Source: JAUMWX01 sp023394215 (lineage in GTDB: Bacteria; Bacillota; Clostridia; Tissierellales; Peptoniphilaceae). From it: 64,000 bases of DNA. Every line of letters starts with the position of its first letter. Position 1 is the stretch's first letter. Positions 6,711 to 15,683 of the stretch are shown in pieces. A model generated the notes under the pieces. It was not told the origin of the DNA. It did no database searches and worked only from the letters and a program-made list of their open reading frames with translations. The stretch lies in the NCBI GenBank assembly GCA_050313995.1, contig JBNPMM010000004.1. One strand, given 5' to 3'. A program made the position numbers and the translations under genes.

Positions 6711-7225
6711 AATATATGAATAACTTGAGAAATATGGTATTTACCGCCCTGCTTGTAGCGATGGCTCTGGCGGTATCTTTGATTGAAAGTATGATTCCTT
6801 TGCCTTTTATAGTACCGGGGTTTAAGCTCGGACTCTCAAATATGGTAATACTTGTTACTATGAATATCTTTGATTTCAAAAGAGGATTTTTAGTGGCTGT
6901 TTTGAAATCTGTCCTACTGATGCTTATAGTCGGTTTCGGACCGAGTTTCTTATATAGTTTTGCAGGGGCTGTACTTAGTACGATTATGATGGGAATCAGC
7001 ATGAAATTTTTTAATAATATATTTAGCATTTTAGGAATAAGTATAATAGGAGCTGTGTGTCATAATTTTGCACAGGTGAGTGTGGCTTCTTTTATGTTAG
7101 GCTCTATAATGTTATTTAGTTATTTACCTGTATTGACAATAGTGGGAACTGTTACCGGATATTTTGTCGGTTTAGGTGCGTTTAATGTTTCGGGACACTT
7201 AAAAAAACTGAACATTGTTACGTAG
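6707..7225 (+). CDS. Gx transporter family protein (HepS component-I-like membrane protein)
   Basis: A 172-residue integral membrane protein with five to six helices. LLVAMALAVSLIESMIP, followed by a P/G-rich FIVPGFKLGLSNMVILVTM loop, is the signature of the Gx transporter family, historically labelled heptaprenyl diphosphate synthase component I. Resemblance to ECF-transporter S components suggests small-molecule uptake; the substrate is unknown. The start is TTG 6707, coupled to the preceding gene by a TTGA overlap, or ATG 6716. Confidence 0.78.
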   Translation: MKYMNNLRNMVFTALLVAMALAVSLIESMIPLPFIVPGFKLGLSNMVILVTMNIFDFKRGFLVAVLKSVLLMLIVGFGPSFLYSFAGAVLSTIMMGISMKFFNNIFSILGISIIGAVCHNFAQVSVASFMLGSIMLFSYLPVLTIVGTVTGYFVGLGAFNVSGHLKKLNIVT

Positions 7226-7234
7226 GAGATTGAA

Positions 7235-7930
7235 TTGAAGGATACTTTTACAATTAAAGAATTGCGGGCTGAAAACAGACCAATGGAAAAGTTGATGACT
7301 TATGGGGTTATGACTTTGTCCAACCAGGAATTATTGGCTATAATTTTGGGAAGCGGGACAAGAGGGAAAAATGCTATAAGCCTATCGGAATATATTTTAA
7401 ATACGCTTGGTGCCAGAGAGCTTTTGTTTAAAAGCTTTGAGGACTTGCTTGCCATTGACGGAATAGGACCGGCTAAAGCATGCAGGATGCTTGCTTCCTT
7501 GGAATTTGGCAGACGGTTATCAGGTATAAATAACTTTGAAAAGATATCACTTAATAGTCCCGATAGTGTTGCCAATTATTTGTATGATTATTATAGGCAT
7601 ATAGATAGGGAAGAATTTATTGTTATTTTACTTGATACAAAAAATAAGATAATAAGGGTGGAGACTGTTTCAACAGGGACTTTAAATAAGTCCATAGTTC
7701 ATCCGAGGGATGTGTTTAGAAAGGCAATCAGTTACAATGCCAATTCCGTGATTTTGGCGCACAATCATCCGAGTGGAGATCCAGAGCCGAGCAGAGAGGA
7801 CTTGGATATCACTTCGAGATTGATAGATGTGGGAAAGTTAATAGGAATAAATGTTTTGGACCACATAGTAGTGGGTTTGAACAGATATGTGAGTATAAGA
7901 GAAAAAAACTTGATTAGGGGATTTATATGA
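7235..7930 (+). CDS. radC: RadC family JAB/MPN-domain protein
   Basis: A 231-residue protein. The N-terminal helix-hairpin-helix region (LLAIDGIGPAKACRMLASLE, about 68-87) is followed by an MPN/JAMM metalloprotease-like domain with H176, H178, S186 and D189 in HNHPSGDPEPSREDLD. RadC was named from a repair phenotype that was later questioned; its true function is unresolved. The gene lies before mreB, as in many Firmicutes, and its stop overlaps the mreB start by 4 bp. It starts with TTG 7235 behind TAGGAGA. Confidence 0.92.
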   Translation: MKDTFTIKELRAENRPMEKLMTYGVMTLSNQELLAIILGSGTRGKNAISLSEYILNTLGARELLFKSFEDLLAIDGIGPAKACRMLASLEFGRRLSGINNFEKISLNSPDSVANYLYDYYRHIDREEFIVILLDTKNKIIRVETVSTGTLNKSIVHPRDVFRKAISYNANSVILAHNHPSGDPEPSREDLDITSRLIDVGKLIGINVLDHIVVGLNRYVSIREKNLIRGFI

Positions 7931-8940
7931 AATTTTTTAAGGTGTTTGCTAATGACATAGCTATAGACTTGGGAACGGCCAATACTTCTGTTTATGTTGC
8001 AAAAAAGGGAATAGTTTTAAAGGAAGCAACGGCTGTTGCTATGGAGGTAAAGACAGGACAAATCATAGGCTTTGGAAATGAAGCTATAGATATGTTGGGA
8101 AAGACACCTGATAATATTGTTGTACTTAGACCGCTTGAGGACGGGATTATATCAGATTTCGACTTAACAAAGATATTTTTGGATTTTTGTATAAACAAGT
8201 CTTTAAAGGGACTTAGTCTGGTTCCGCCGAGGATTTTAATAACGGTGCCGGCCGGCATTTCGGATATAGAGTTTCGAGCTATTGAAGATGCCTGCATTCA
8301 TTCAGGTGCAAGAGAGGTTTATATAGTTGAAGCTGTGATGGTGGGCTCAATAGGCTTGGGAGCAGGCCCTAAGGATAAGAGCGGAAGAATGATTATTGAT
8401 TTTGGAGCCGGAAATGTTCAGATAGCAGTTGTGAGTATGAACGGAGTAGTTCTTTCAAAGACTCTTAATTTCGGAGGAGATCTTTTAAATAGTTCTATTA
8501 TAGATTATATTTTGGATAAATATTCCATTATTATAGGGGAAGCTACTGCTGAGAACTTGAAAAAAACTATAGGAAATGTTGGAAAACTTGATCAAAATGA
8601 TGCTATGGAGGTATCGGGAAGAGACCTTCTTACCGGTATGCCTGTAAGCGTTGATGTATTTGCATCTGATGTAAGGGAGGCAATTATAGATCATATTTAT
8701 GAGATACTTGATGCGGTAAGGTCCATTTTGGAGAAAAATCCTCCGGAATTGTCAAGTGATATACTTAGAAACGGCATAAGCCTTACAGGAGGCTCAAGTC
8801 AGCTAAAAGGATTTAGGGAACTTTTGGAGACCGAGTTTGATATAGCGGTAAACCTGTCTACAACGCCTTATGATGACATAATAAGGGGAGCAGGTATGAT
8901 GGTGGAAAATTTAGAAACTTATAAAAATTATGGTAAATAG
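7927..8940 (+). CDS. mreB: Rod shape-determining protein MreB
   Basis: A 337-residue actin-like ATPase. The phosphate 1 loop IAIDLGTANTSVYV (about 11-24), phosphate 2 loop MIIDFGAGNVQIAVVS (about 157-172) and adenosine motif SLTGGSSQLKGF are all present. MreB polymerises beneath the membrane and directs lateral wall synthesis with MreC, MreD and PBP2, all encoded next in the same operon. Length is normal for the family. It overlaps radC through ATGA. Confidence 0.95.
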   Translation: MKFFKVFANDIAIDLGTANTSVYVAKKGIVLKEATAVAMEVKTGQIIGFGNEAIDMLGKTPDNIVVLRPLEDGIISDFDLTKIFLDFCINKSLKGLSLVPPRILITVPAGISDIEFRAIEDACIHSGAREVYIVEAVMVGSIGLGAGPKDKSGRMIIDFGAGNVQIAVVSMNGVVLSKTLNFGGDLLNSSIIDYILDKYSIIIGEATAENLKKTIGNVGKLDQNDAMEVSGRDLLTGMPVSVDVFASDVREAIIDHIYEILDAVRSILEKNPPELSSDILRNGISLTGGSSQLKGFRELLETEFDIAVNLSTTPYDDIIRGAGMMVENLETYKNYGK

Positions 8941-8942
8941 AC

Positions 8943-9791
8943 ATGTTATATTATAAAAAAAGAAAAAGCAACAGAGTTCATTATATTAAAATAGTTTTAT
9001 TGGTGGTATTGATTATTTTATCCATATTAAATCCGATAATTTCAAAAGTTTCTTCAAATGTTGTGCTTTTATTGGTCAAACCTTTGACAGAAATATCGTC
9101 TTTTATAAACAACGAAATCGAGGGATTAGTAGAGGCGACAATCGGTACAAGGGCAAATAGGGAGCAAATTGATAAATTGAGCCAGGAAAAGCAGACATTG
9201 GAAGCTGAAAATATAAGACTTAAAGATATCATAAATAATTCAAAGGCCTTGAAGGAGGAGTTTGAATTTTCAGAACATAAAAAAAGTGTAAAGGCGAGAG
9301 TATTGACGCTTGAAGATACAGGATATTTCAGCAATTTTACTATAGACAAAGGAAGTAGAGACGGGATAAAAGAAGGGGATTTGGTTTTAAGTAACTATAG
9401 TAATGACAGTAAAAATATAGTTGGAGCCCTAATCGGAAGGGTTGAAGAAGTTACATTGACCAGTGCAAAGGTTTCATCTTTGATGGATGATAGGTTTAAT
9501 CTTACTTTCACAAACTCTGAAAACAGAGATCTCGGTATAATTAACGGAAGATTTGAAGAACAATTTGAAGGATATATGTTGGATAAGGATTCTACAATAA
9601 AAATAGGAGACAGCATATATACATCCGGCATTGGCGGAGTTTATGCGAAAGGAATTTATATAGGACAGGTTACAGAAGTTAAGGATACTGATGATAAAAT
9701 TCAAAAACTTGTAAAGATAAAGAGTCCTGTAAATTTTAAGAAGATATATAACGTTTTTGTAGTTGGAAATACGGGAGTTAACAATGAATAG
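8943..9791 (+). CDS. mreC: Rod shape-determining protein MreC
   Basis: A 282-residue single-pass membrane protein. There is a membrane helix at about 15-33 (YIKIVLLVVLIILSILNPII), a coiled coil at about 60-100 (REQIDKLSQEKQTLEAENIRL), and then the two-lobed beta-barrel MreC domain to the C-terminus (TIDKGSRDGIKEGDLVL, YTSGIGGVYAKGIYIG). It links MreB filaments to the periplasmic synthases. It starts two bases after the mreB stop and overlaps mreD by 8 bp, so translation is likely coupled. Confidence 0.93.
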   Translation: MLYYKKRKSNRVHYIKIVLLVVLIILSILNPIISKVSSNVVLLLVKPLTEISSFINNEIEGLVEATIGTRANREQIDKLSQEKQTLEAENIRLKDIINNSKALKEEFEFSEHKKSVKARVLTLEDTGYFSNFTIDKGSRDGIKEGDLVLSNYSNDSKNIVGALIGRVEEVTLTSAKVSSLMDDRFNLTFTNSENRDLGIINGRFEEQFEGYMLDKDSTIKIGDSIYTSGIGGVYAKGIYIGQVTEVKDTDDKIQKLVKIKSPVNFKKIYNVFVVGNTGVNNE

Positions 9792-10287
9792 TATAAAAAT
9801 AATCCTGCTATTTATATTTAGCATGATAATGGACCTTGTAGTTTTGCCTAAATATTTAATTTTTGGCGTAACTGTAAGTGTTTCAATCCCTTTATTGATT
9901 ATATTGTCTATGAGGGCGAAAAATGAAAATATCACTTATTTCGCTATACTTTTGGGGCTTATAAGGGACATAAACTTTACAAGTGTACTTGGAATCAGTG
10001 CTTTGAGCTATTACTTAATAAGTTTTTACTCTTTTAAGAGAAATGAATACAAAAAGAATGATTTCTCTTTAGGGCTACTTATGTTGATCCTATCAGTTTT
10101 GTTTAATTTTATTTTTGTGAGTTCTTTGAGAATGATAGCAAGAACATCATTTTCAGTTACCAGCTTAAAAAATTATTTTCTTGGACCGATTTTTGTAGAG
10201 TTGATTTTATCGGCAATAATTTTTACAGCCTTTTATTTTATTGATAATAGGATAAGGCATAGGAAATCTAAGCAGTATTATTTATAG
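9784..10287 (+). CDS. mreD: Rod shape-determining protein MreD
   Basis: A 167-residue hydrophobic protein with about five membrane helices (for example IILLFIFSMIMDLVVLPKYL and LLMLILSVLFNFIFVSSL). Size and position between mreC and PBP2 fit MreD. I place the start at ATG 9784, overlapping the mreC end, because MreD proteins start directly with the first helix and an upstream in-frame ATG (9763) lies deep inside mreC. Confidence 0.88.
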   Translation: MNSIKIILLFIFSMIMDLVVLPKYLIFGVTVSVSIPLLIILSMRAKNENITYFAILLGLIRDINFTSVLGISALSYYLISFYSFKRNEYKKNDFSLGLLMLILSVLFNFIFVSSLRMIARTSFSVTSLKNYFLGPIFVELILSAIIFTAFYFIDNRIRHRKSKQYYL

Positions 10288-10295
10288 GAGCAATA

Positions 10296-13200
10296 ATGAA
10301 AAATAGAAGACTTAATTTTATCAACACAATATTAGTTATATGCTTCTTAATTTTAGCTTATAAGTTATTTGATTTAACAATAATAAAAGGGGATTATTAC
10401 AGGAATTTAGGTGATAATCAAAGGATGAAACAGATAGATACCTATGCTGCCAGAGGAAATATTCTTGATAGAGATGGAGAGGTTTTAGCTGGCAACAAGC
10501 CTATTTATAATCTTAATGTATATACGGACAGATTTTATGAAATAAAAAGACCGGAGCAAAATAATGTTTTACTTAATCTTGTTCACACCTTGGAATCGGA
10601 TGGGGTAAATTATCTGGAAGATTATTTTTTCGGCATGTATGAGTTTAAATATGCTAATGATTCGGCATATTTTTCAGATAAGGAAAGTCCTTCCGATAAA
10701 ATAGTAAAAATTATACAAGACAATAAGCTAATAGAAGAGATTATATCTTCATCTGTGAAAATTTCGCCTGATAAAAGTACGGTTTTTTATCCTGTTAACA
10801 GGATAATAGATTATTTACAGATAAGAGGAAAGAATTTTCCTATGAAGCTTTCAAAAACGGGGCAGGTGGAATTTGATAAAAATAGTGCCTATAAACAGCT
10901 TTTGGAAGAAGGTCTTATAGATGAAAATACTTCAGCTAAGGAGTATTTATTAAAGAATATAAAAGACGATAAAAGTTTGCTTTATTATTTAATAAATCAC
11001 CCATTGAGCAGGAAGCTTGTTTATGACATTATCAAAAAGAAAAATTTACAGGCAAATATAGAACTTACAGATCTTGTATATGTTTATGACCTTAGGTATA
11101 TAGAGCAAAAAGCTTATTTATCAAGACTTTCAAATAAGATAAACATAAACACCAACCCTAAGGATGATTTTGTAAATTTGGTAATAGATAACAGCTTGAA
11201 GGAGCTTTTGGAAACTTCGGCGGAAGATGGTGATAATAAAAGGGTTATACCTGCAGATATACTTTTGAAACAGCTTGAAGCTAAGGGGATTAAACCTGAG
11301 ATAGTAGTTGAAAAGATAGACAATTCAAATAAAGTTGCAATTAAATATGAAAAAAATACCAATACCGATGAATTGGCTGTAGATAAACTGATTAAGCTTG
11401 CTAAGGAAAATAAGCTTTTGGAAGACTTTATTTTAAATGAAAAAATCGTTCAAATAGCTGAGCAAAGTTTGATAAATACTGGTATATACCCTCGTATATA
11501 CAAGTCCTCATGGCAGTATTCTTATGTTAAGGATAAGGAAGATTTGCTTGCAAGAAACGATGCAAAAGAAAATACGAGTGCAAGGGACCTATTTAAGATA
11601 TATAAAGAAAAGTACAGTCTTGAAGGACATGATGACTATGAGATTTTCGGAGTTATCTCTATTTATAACAATATGGCAAATCAGGGTTACAGGGCCTATG
11701 CTCCAATAACCTTGGCAAAAAATATAAATCAAAATTCCCTGGTAGAGATAGAAGAAACCATACCTAAGAGTATGGGATTCGAGGTTGTTGTCCAACCGAA
11801 CAGATACTATCCTAACGATAACTTGGCCTCTCATGTGCTCGGTTATTTGGGAAGAATATCGGAAAGTTCCGAAATAGAAGAATATGTACAATATAAAAAA
11901 TATGACAGAAACGATATAGTAGGTAAGTCCGGTTTGGAAGAAAGCTTTGAAGATACGCTTAGAGGCTCTAAGGGAAGTAAGCTTGTATATACCAATGTAA
12001 TGGGGGAAACTACTGAAACTATTGAAGAAACGCCGTCAGTACCCGGAAATAATCTTTATACTACGATTGATAAGGATTTGCAAAAGGCTACAGAGGATAT
12101 ACTTATAGATCTTATTACGGCGGGTAAAGAGGGAAGACCTTATTACAGCTATTACGGTAAAGCAAGAGGTATATATGCTCCGAATGTTCAGTCGGGAGCA
12201 GCAGTTGTTATGAATACCAAAACAGGTGAAATACTTGCAATGGCATCTTATCCGGACTATAATCCGAACTTGTTTGTAAACGGGATTTCAGATACCGATT
12301 GGAAGATGCTTTCTGATTCAAGTAATTTAAGTGTTTATGCACCTAAGCCGCTTTTAAATATAGCTACTCAGGCAGCTATGCCGCCGGGCTCTACCTTCAA
12401 GACGGTTACTTCATTGGCTGCATTGAATAAGGGCTACGATCCTAATACTACAATTACCTGTATGGGATTTCTAAATGTAGGAAATCAACAATTCAGTTGT
12501 GAAGTTTTCAGCCAATATGGAACTACCCATGGAAGTATAAATCTTTATGATGCCTTGAGATATTCGTGTAATTATTATTTCTATTCTTTAGGATTGGGAT
12601 ATAATCCGAGGGTGGAAAATCAGTTGGATTTCAAGGTTGAGCTTGATGACATAGTTGATATGACTGAAAAGTTGAAGCTTAAAAAGAGTACAGGTATAGA
12701 GATAAATATACCTTATGAGTCATCAGGATATTCTCCAAGTGTATACGGTAAGCAAAATTTGGTTAGGGCAACCTTGAGAAATTGGCTTGATTTGAACCTT
12801 TCCAAATATACCAAAGAGAAGACTACTATATCAAATACCCTTAGAAGTCAACATATTTCAGAAATAGTTTCGTGGGTGGATGTAGGAGCAAATATGACGA
12901 GGACACAGGTTATAAGTAAACTTGATGCTTTGGGATATAAGGCAGAGGAAATTTTGGACGGGACCTATGCCGGTTTGGCGGATACCGTAAAATATAGTTT
13001 CCTTAATCAAGCTGTTTGGACTCAATCAGACTCGTTGAACATGGTAATAGGACAGGGGCAAAATGCTTATACTCCTATGCAAATTGTACAGTTGGCATCT
13101 ATAATAGCCAATGAAGGGGTCTTGCACAAGCCTACCTTGATAAAGGAAATAAAAAATTATGATGACAGTAAATCCATTTTCAAAAAGGAAGTAGAGAGTG

Positions 13201-13550
13201 AGCAAATAGATGTGAATAAAAATCATTTTAAGGCTGTTAAGGAAGGAATGAGAAGAACTATGGAAAATATAGAAGGAAGATATGACCTTCCATTCCAAGT
13301 CGGAGCAAAGACAGGGACGGCTGAAAGTGACAGTATTGATTCACAAACCGGGGACCTATACCAACCATTTGCCTGGGAAATGGCATTTGCCCCTTATGAA
13401 GAACCGGAAATAGCTACAGTTATTGTCTTGGTGCAAGGTAGGACATCTCTATATGCCGGAATAGGAACAAACGATCTTATCTATGCTTATAATAAGTATA
13501 TTAAAAAAGATAACAGATTTACTAACGAAAGAAGCAGAACTGCTCAATAA
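10296..13550 (+). CDS. mrdA: Penicillin-binding protein 2 (class B transpeptidase) with a long insertion
   Basis: A 1084-residue class B PBP, far longer than the usual 600-700. A membrane helix at about 8-30 is followed by the dimerisation-domain start ARGNILDRDGEVLA (about 53-66). The domain resumes only near 490 (MGFEVVVQPNRYYP, SHVLGYLGRI), so roughly 400 charged, mostly helical residues are inserted in between. The transpeptidase domain has STFK (catalytic S699), SCN (757-759) and KTG (1005-1007), so it should be active. It cross-links lateral peptidoglycan with the Mre proteins encoded upstream. ATG 10296 follows an AGGAGC site. The next gene starts on the last base of its stop codon. 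Confidence 0.93.
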   Translation: MKNRRLNFINTILVICFLILAYKLFDLTIIKGDYYRNLGDNQRMKQIDTYAARGNILDRDGEVLAGNKPIYNLNVYTDRFYEIKRPEQNNVLLNLVHTLESDGVNYLEDYFFGMYEFKYANDSAYFSDKESPSDKIVKIIQDNKLIEEIISSSVKISPDKSTVFYPVNRIIDYLQIRGKNFPMKLSKTGQVEFDKNSAYKQLLEEGLIDENTSAKEYLLKNIKDDKSLLYYLINHPLSRKLVYDIIKKKNLQANIELTDLVYVYDLRYIEQKAYLSRLSNKININTNPKDDFVNLVIDNSLKELLETSAEDGDNKRVIPADILLKQLEAKGIKPEIVVEKIDNSNKVAIKYEKNTNTDELAVDKLIKLAKENKLLEDFILNEKIVQIAEQSLINTGIYPRIYKSSWQYSYVKDKEDLLARNDAKENTSARDLFKIYKEKYSLEGHDDYEIFGVISIYNNMANQGYRAYAPITLAKNINQNSLVEIEETIPKSMGFEVVVQPNRYYPNDNLASHVLGYLGRISESSEIEEYVQYKKYDRNDIVGKSGLEESFEDTLRGSKGSKLVYTNVMGETTETIEETPSVPGNNLYTTIDKDLQKATEDILIDLITAGKEGRPYYSYYGKARGIYAPNVQSGAAVVMNTKTGEILAMASYPDYNPNLFVNGISDTDWKMLSDSSNLSVYAPKPLLNIATQAAMPPGSTFKTVTSLAALNKGYDPNTTITCMGFLNVGNQQFSCEVFSQYGTTHGSINLYDALRYSCNYYFYSLGLGYNPRVENQLDFKVELDDIVDMTEKLKLKKSTGIEINIPYESSGYSPSVYGKQNLVRATLRNWLDLNLSKYTKEKTTISNTLRSQHISEIVSWVDVGANMTRTQVISKLDALGYKAEEILDGTYAGLADTVKYSFLNQAVWTQSDSLNMVIGQGQNAYTPMQIVQLASIIANEGVLHKPTLIKEIKNYDDSKSIFKKEVESEQIDVNKNHFKAVKEGMRRTMENIEGRYDLPFQVGAKTGTAESDSIDSQTGDLYQPFAWEMAFAPYEEPEIATVIVLVQGRTSLYAGIGTNDLIYAYNKYIKKDNRFTNERSRTAQ

Positions 13551-14539
13551 TGGATAATTATATTTTTGTTTATAAGGAAAATTTAAGGACACAGATGGGG
13601 AGAATTTGGGAGAATAGGCTTGTGGAGTACAAGTCTTTCACCAAGTCCCCACTTGGAAATATATATAGGGCGAGGGTGAAGTCCTATATTAGGGCTATGG
13701 ATGCATACATCCTTGATTTGGGACTTGATAAAGATGCCATATTGAAGAAAAGCAGGATGCTTGGCAGCATAAAACAGGGACAAGATCTCTTAGTTGAAGT
13801 ATTGGCTTTAGGGCATGATGAGAAGATGTACGAAGTTACTCAAAAATTTACCATTAGTGATGGGCTTTTAGTAGTCAATCCATTTGTAAAGTCGGGTAAA
13901 GCTCAAAAGGTATTAAGGAATTGGGGCTATCCAGTAGTTAGAAGGTCAAGGTCCTATGAGCTTAATGAAACTCAGCTGGAGGAAAGGGCTTTATTGTTGA
14001 TAGATAAGTATAGGAACATTGAAAAACAAATAAACTTTCTGCCAAGCCCTAAACTTATTTATGAGAAAGATCAAATAGGCGATTTTATAGCAAATTATAG
14101 AGGACCGATTATATCAAATATTAAATTAGGCATGGGGGAAGAAGTTGATGAGGATTTTAATCCTAAATATGATAAATTCCTTAGTGGTGAGCTGAGCAAA
14201 GTTACACAGAGGAAAATAAACTTTTTTCAGGATGCCAATATTGTAATTGACAGGCTTGAGGCCTTGACTGTCATTGATATAAATTCTGCTAATCTTTACA
14301 GAGAATTGCCTAAAGAAGAAATGGCTTATAGGGTTAACAGCCTTGCCTTAGAAGAGATTTGTGCAGCAATAAGGGTGAGGGAAATGAAAAAAATGCTCCT
14401 CATTGATTTTATAAGGATGGATGAGGCAGGTAAAATTCTTCTGGAAGAGAATTTTAAAAATTTATTGGATAAGTACCGGATCAGTTATAAAATTTTCGGT
14501 TTCAGTAATATGGGATTATATGAGTTAATAATATATTAA
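13550..14539 (+). CDS. rng: Compact ribonuclease E/G family protein
   Basis: A 329-residue protein. An N-terminal S1-like region (about 35-110, GNIYRARVKSYIRAMDAYIL) precedes the RNase E/G catalytic core: TVIDINSANL carries the D and N of the metal site, and LLIDFIRM carries the second D. The family's GLVEM-like strand appears as MGLYELIIY, where the protein ends. The CPxC zinc-link and the region after it are absent, so the usual dimer-of-dimers is unlikely. RNases E/G cut single-stranded RNA in decay and rRNA maturation. It overlaps the PBP2 stop by one base and precedes rplU, a common arrangement. Confidence 0.85.
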   Translation: MDNYIFVYKENLRTQMGRIWENRLVEYKSFTKSPLGNIYRARVKSYIRAMDAYILDLGLDKDAILKKSRMLGSIKQGQDLLVEVLALGHDEKMYEVTQKFTISDGLLVVNPFVKSGKAQKVLRNWGYPVVRRSRSYELNETQLEERALLLIDKYRNIEKQINFLPSPKLIYEKDQIGDFIANYRGPIISNIKLGMGEEVDEDFNPKYDKFLSGELSKVTQRKINFFQDANIVIDRLEALTVIDINSANLYRELPKEEMAYRVNSLALEEICAAIRVREMKKMLLIDFIRMDEAGKILLEENFKNLLDKYRISYKIFGFSNMGLYELIIY

Positions 14540-14540
14540 T

Positions 14541-14570
14541 TTGACAGAACGTATCTAAAAATGCTATACT
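14541..14570 (+). promoter_or_regulatory. Promoter of the rplU operon
   Basis: A consensus TTGACA (14541-14546) and TATACT (14565-14570) are separated by 18 bp. Transcription would start near 14577, giving a leader of about 75 nt before rplU. Confidence 0.8.
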
Positions 14571-14576
14571 AACTTA

Positions 14577-14652
14577 GTGTGTAAACCGCATGTATCAGGT
14601 ATTTAAGCATAGCACCTGATTTAGCGAGTAAATTATAATAGGAGGTGCACAT
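14577..14652 (+). promoter_or_regulatory. L21 leader RNA
   Basis: The leader between the promoter and rplU contains a 7-bp hairpin, ATCAGGT (14594-14600) with ACCTGAT (14614-14620), and ends with AGGAGGTGCAC before the ATG. Position, size and a conserved stem before rplU match the L21 leader described in Firmicutes, thought to bind L21 for autogenous control. I assign it by position and hairpin, not by a covariance search. Confidence 0.6.
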
Positions 14653-14964
14653 ATGTACGCAGTAATTAAAACCGGTGGTAAGCAATACCAAGTTAAAGAA
14701 GGGGATATAATTAAGGTTGAAAAGCTTGAAGCTGAAGTTGGACAAACTTTTGATTTCGACCAAGTTTTGTTGATTTCTAACGACGGTAGCGCTAAGGTTG
14801 GTAGTCCGCTTGTAGAAGGAGCTAAGGTTACAGCTGAAGTTTTGGAACAAGGTAAGGCTAAAAAAATCATTGTTTTTAAATATAAGGCTAAAAAAGGCTA
14901 TAAGAAAAAACAAGGTCACAGACAACCATTTACAAGAGTTAAAATAAGCTCAATTGTTGGATAA
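14653..14964 (+). CDS. rplU: 50S ribosomal protein L21
   Basis: A 103-residue protein starting MYAVIKTGGKQYQVKEGD, the invariant L21 start, and ending with the basic GYKKKQGHRQPFTRVKI tail that binds 23S rRNA. Normal length. First gene of the rplU-prp-rpmA operon; its stop shares a base with the prp start. Confidence 0.98.
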   Translation: MYAVIKTGGKQYQVKEGDIIKVEKLEAEVGQTFDFDQVLLISNDGSAKVGSPLVEGAKVTAEVLEQGKAKKIIVFKYKAKKGYKKKQGHRQPFTRVKISSIVG

Positions 14965-15311
14965 TGATTGAAGCTCTTATAAAAAAAAGAGACGGAAAGA
15001 TTGTAGGATATACTATAAGCGGTCATGCAAATTATGCTGAATATAACAGCGATATTGTATGCTCGGCTGTAAGCATACTGACCTACAATAATATAGATAC
15101 ATTCACAGATATATTAAGATTAAGGGAAAAAATAAATTTCAGAATAGATGAAAAAAAGAGAGGCTTTATTTCATTTGATTTGAGCTTGGAAGACCTGTCT
15201 CAAAGAGAGGTCGAAGACACACAGCTAATCTTAAATTCATTTGAATTAGGGTTAAAGTCACTTTCTATTCACTACTCTGCTTATATACTATTAGACTACA
15301 GGGAGGTGTAG
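14964..15311 (+). CDS. prp: Ribosomal-processing cysteine protease Prp
   Basis: A 115-residue protein with the Prp catalytic pair: H21 in ISGHANYAEYNSD and C33 in DIVCSAVS. Prp removes the N-terminal extension of L27, which is essential in Firmicutes that carry it. The next gene encodes an L27 with exactly such an extension, so enzyme and substrate are neighbours in the operon. Confidence 0.93.
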   Translation: MIEALIKKRDGKIVGYTISGHANYAEYNSDIVCSAVSILTYNNIDTFTDILRLREKINFRIDEKKRGFISFDLSLEDLSQREVEDTQLILNSFELGLKSLSIHYSAYILLDYREV

Positions 15312-15313
15312 AG

Positions 15314-15607
15314 ATGTTAAAGTTGAATTTGCAGTTTTTCGCAAGTAAGAAGGGGGTTTCTTCTACAAGAAACGGTAGAGATTCCAGAGCGAAGAGACTT
15401 GGAGTAAAAAGAGCTGACGGACAATATGTTTTATCTGGAAACATACTTGTTAGACAAAGAGGAACAAAAATTCATCCGGGACTAAATGTAAAAAAGGGAT
15501 CTGATGATACTTTATTTGCAGTAGCTGACGGTATTGTTAAGTTTGAAAGACTTGGAAAGGACAAGAAGAAAGTTTCAATCTATCCAAGAGTTGAAAAGTT
15601 AGCATAG
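15314..15607 (+). CDS. rpmA: 50S ribosomal protein L27 with Prp-cleaved prepeptide
   Basis: A 97-residue protein. The first nine residues, MLKLNLQFF, form the extension that Prp cleaves after the second Phe, leaving ASKKGVSSTRNGRDS as the mature N-terminus that reaches the peptidyl-transferase centre. The start ATG follows AGGGAGGTGTAG. A strong terminator follows at 15629-15668. Confidence 0.97.
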   Translation: MLKLNLQFFASKKGVSSTRNGRDSRAKRLGVKRADGQYVLSGNILVRQRGTKIHPGLNVKKGSDDTLFAVADGIVKFERLGKDKKKVSIYPRVEKLA

Positions 15608-15628
15608 TTATTTTAAATATTCTATTAG

Positions 15629-15668
15629 TATCCAGATAAAATATCAGTATTTTATCTGGATATTTTTT
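15629..15668 (+). terminator. Strong intrinsic terminator of the rplU operon
   Basis: A perfect 15-bp stem (15629-15643 with 15648-15662) with a TCAG tetraloop is followed by six T residues. Confidence 0.93.
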
Positions 15669-15683
15669 ATCAAAGGAGTTTAA

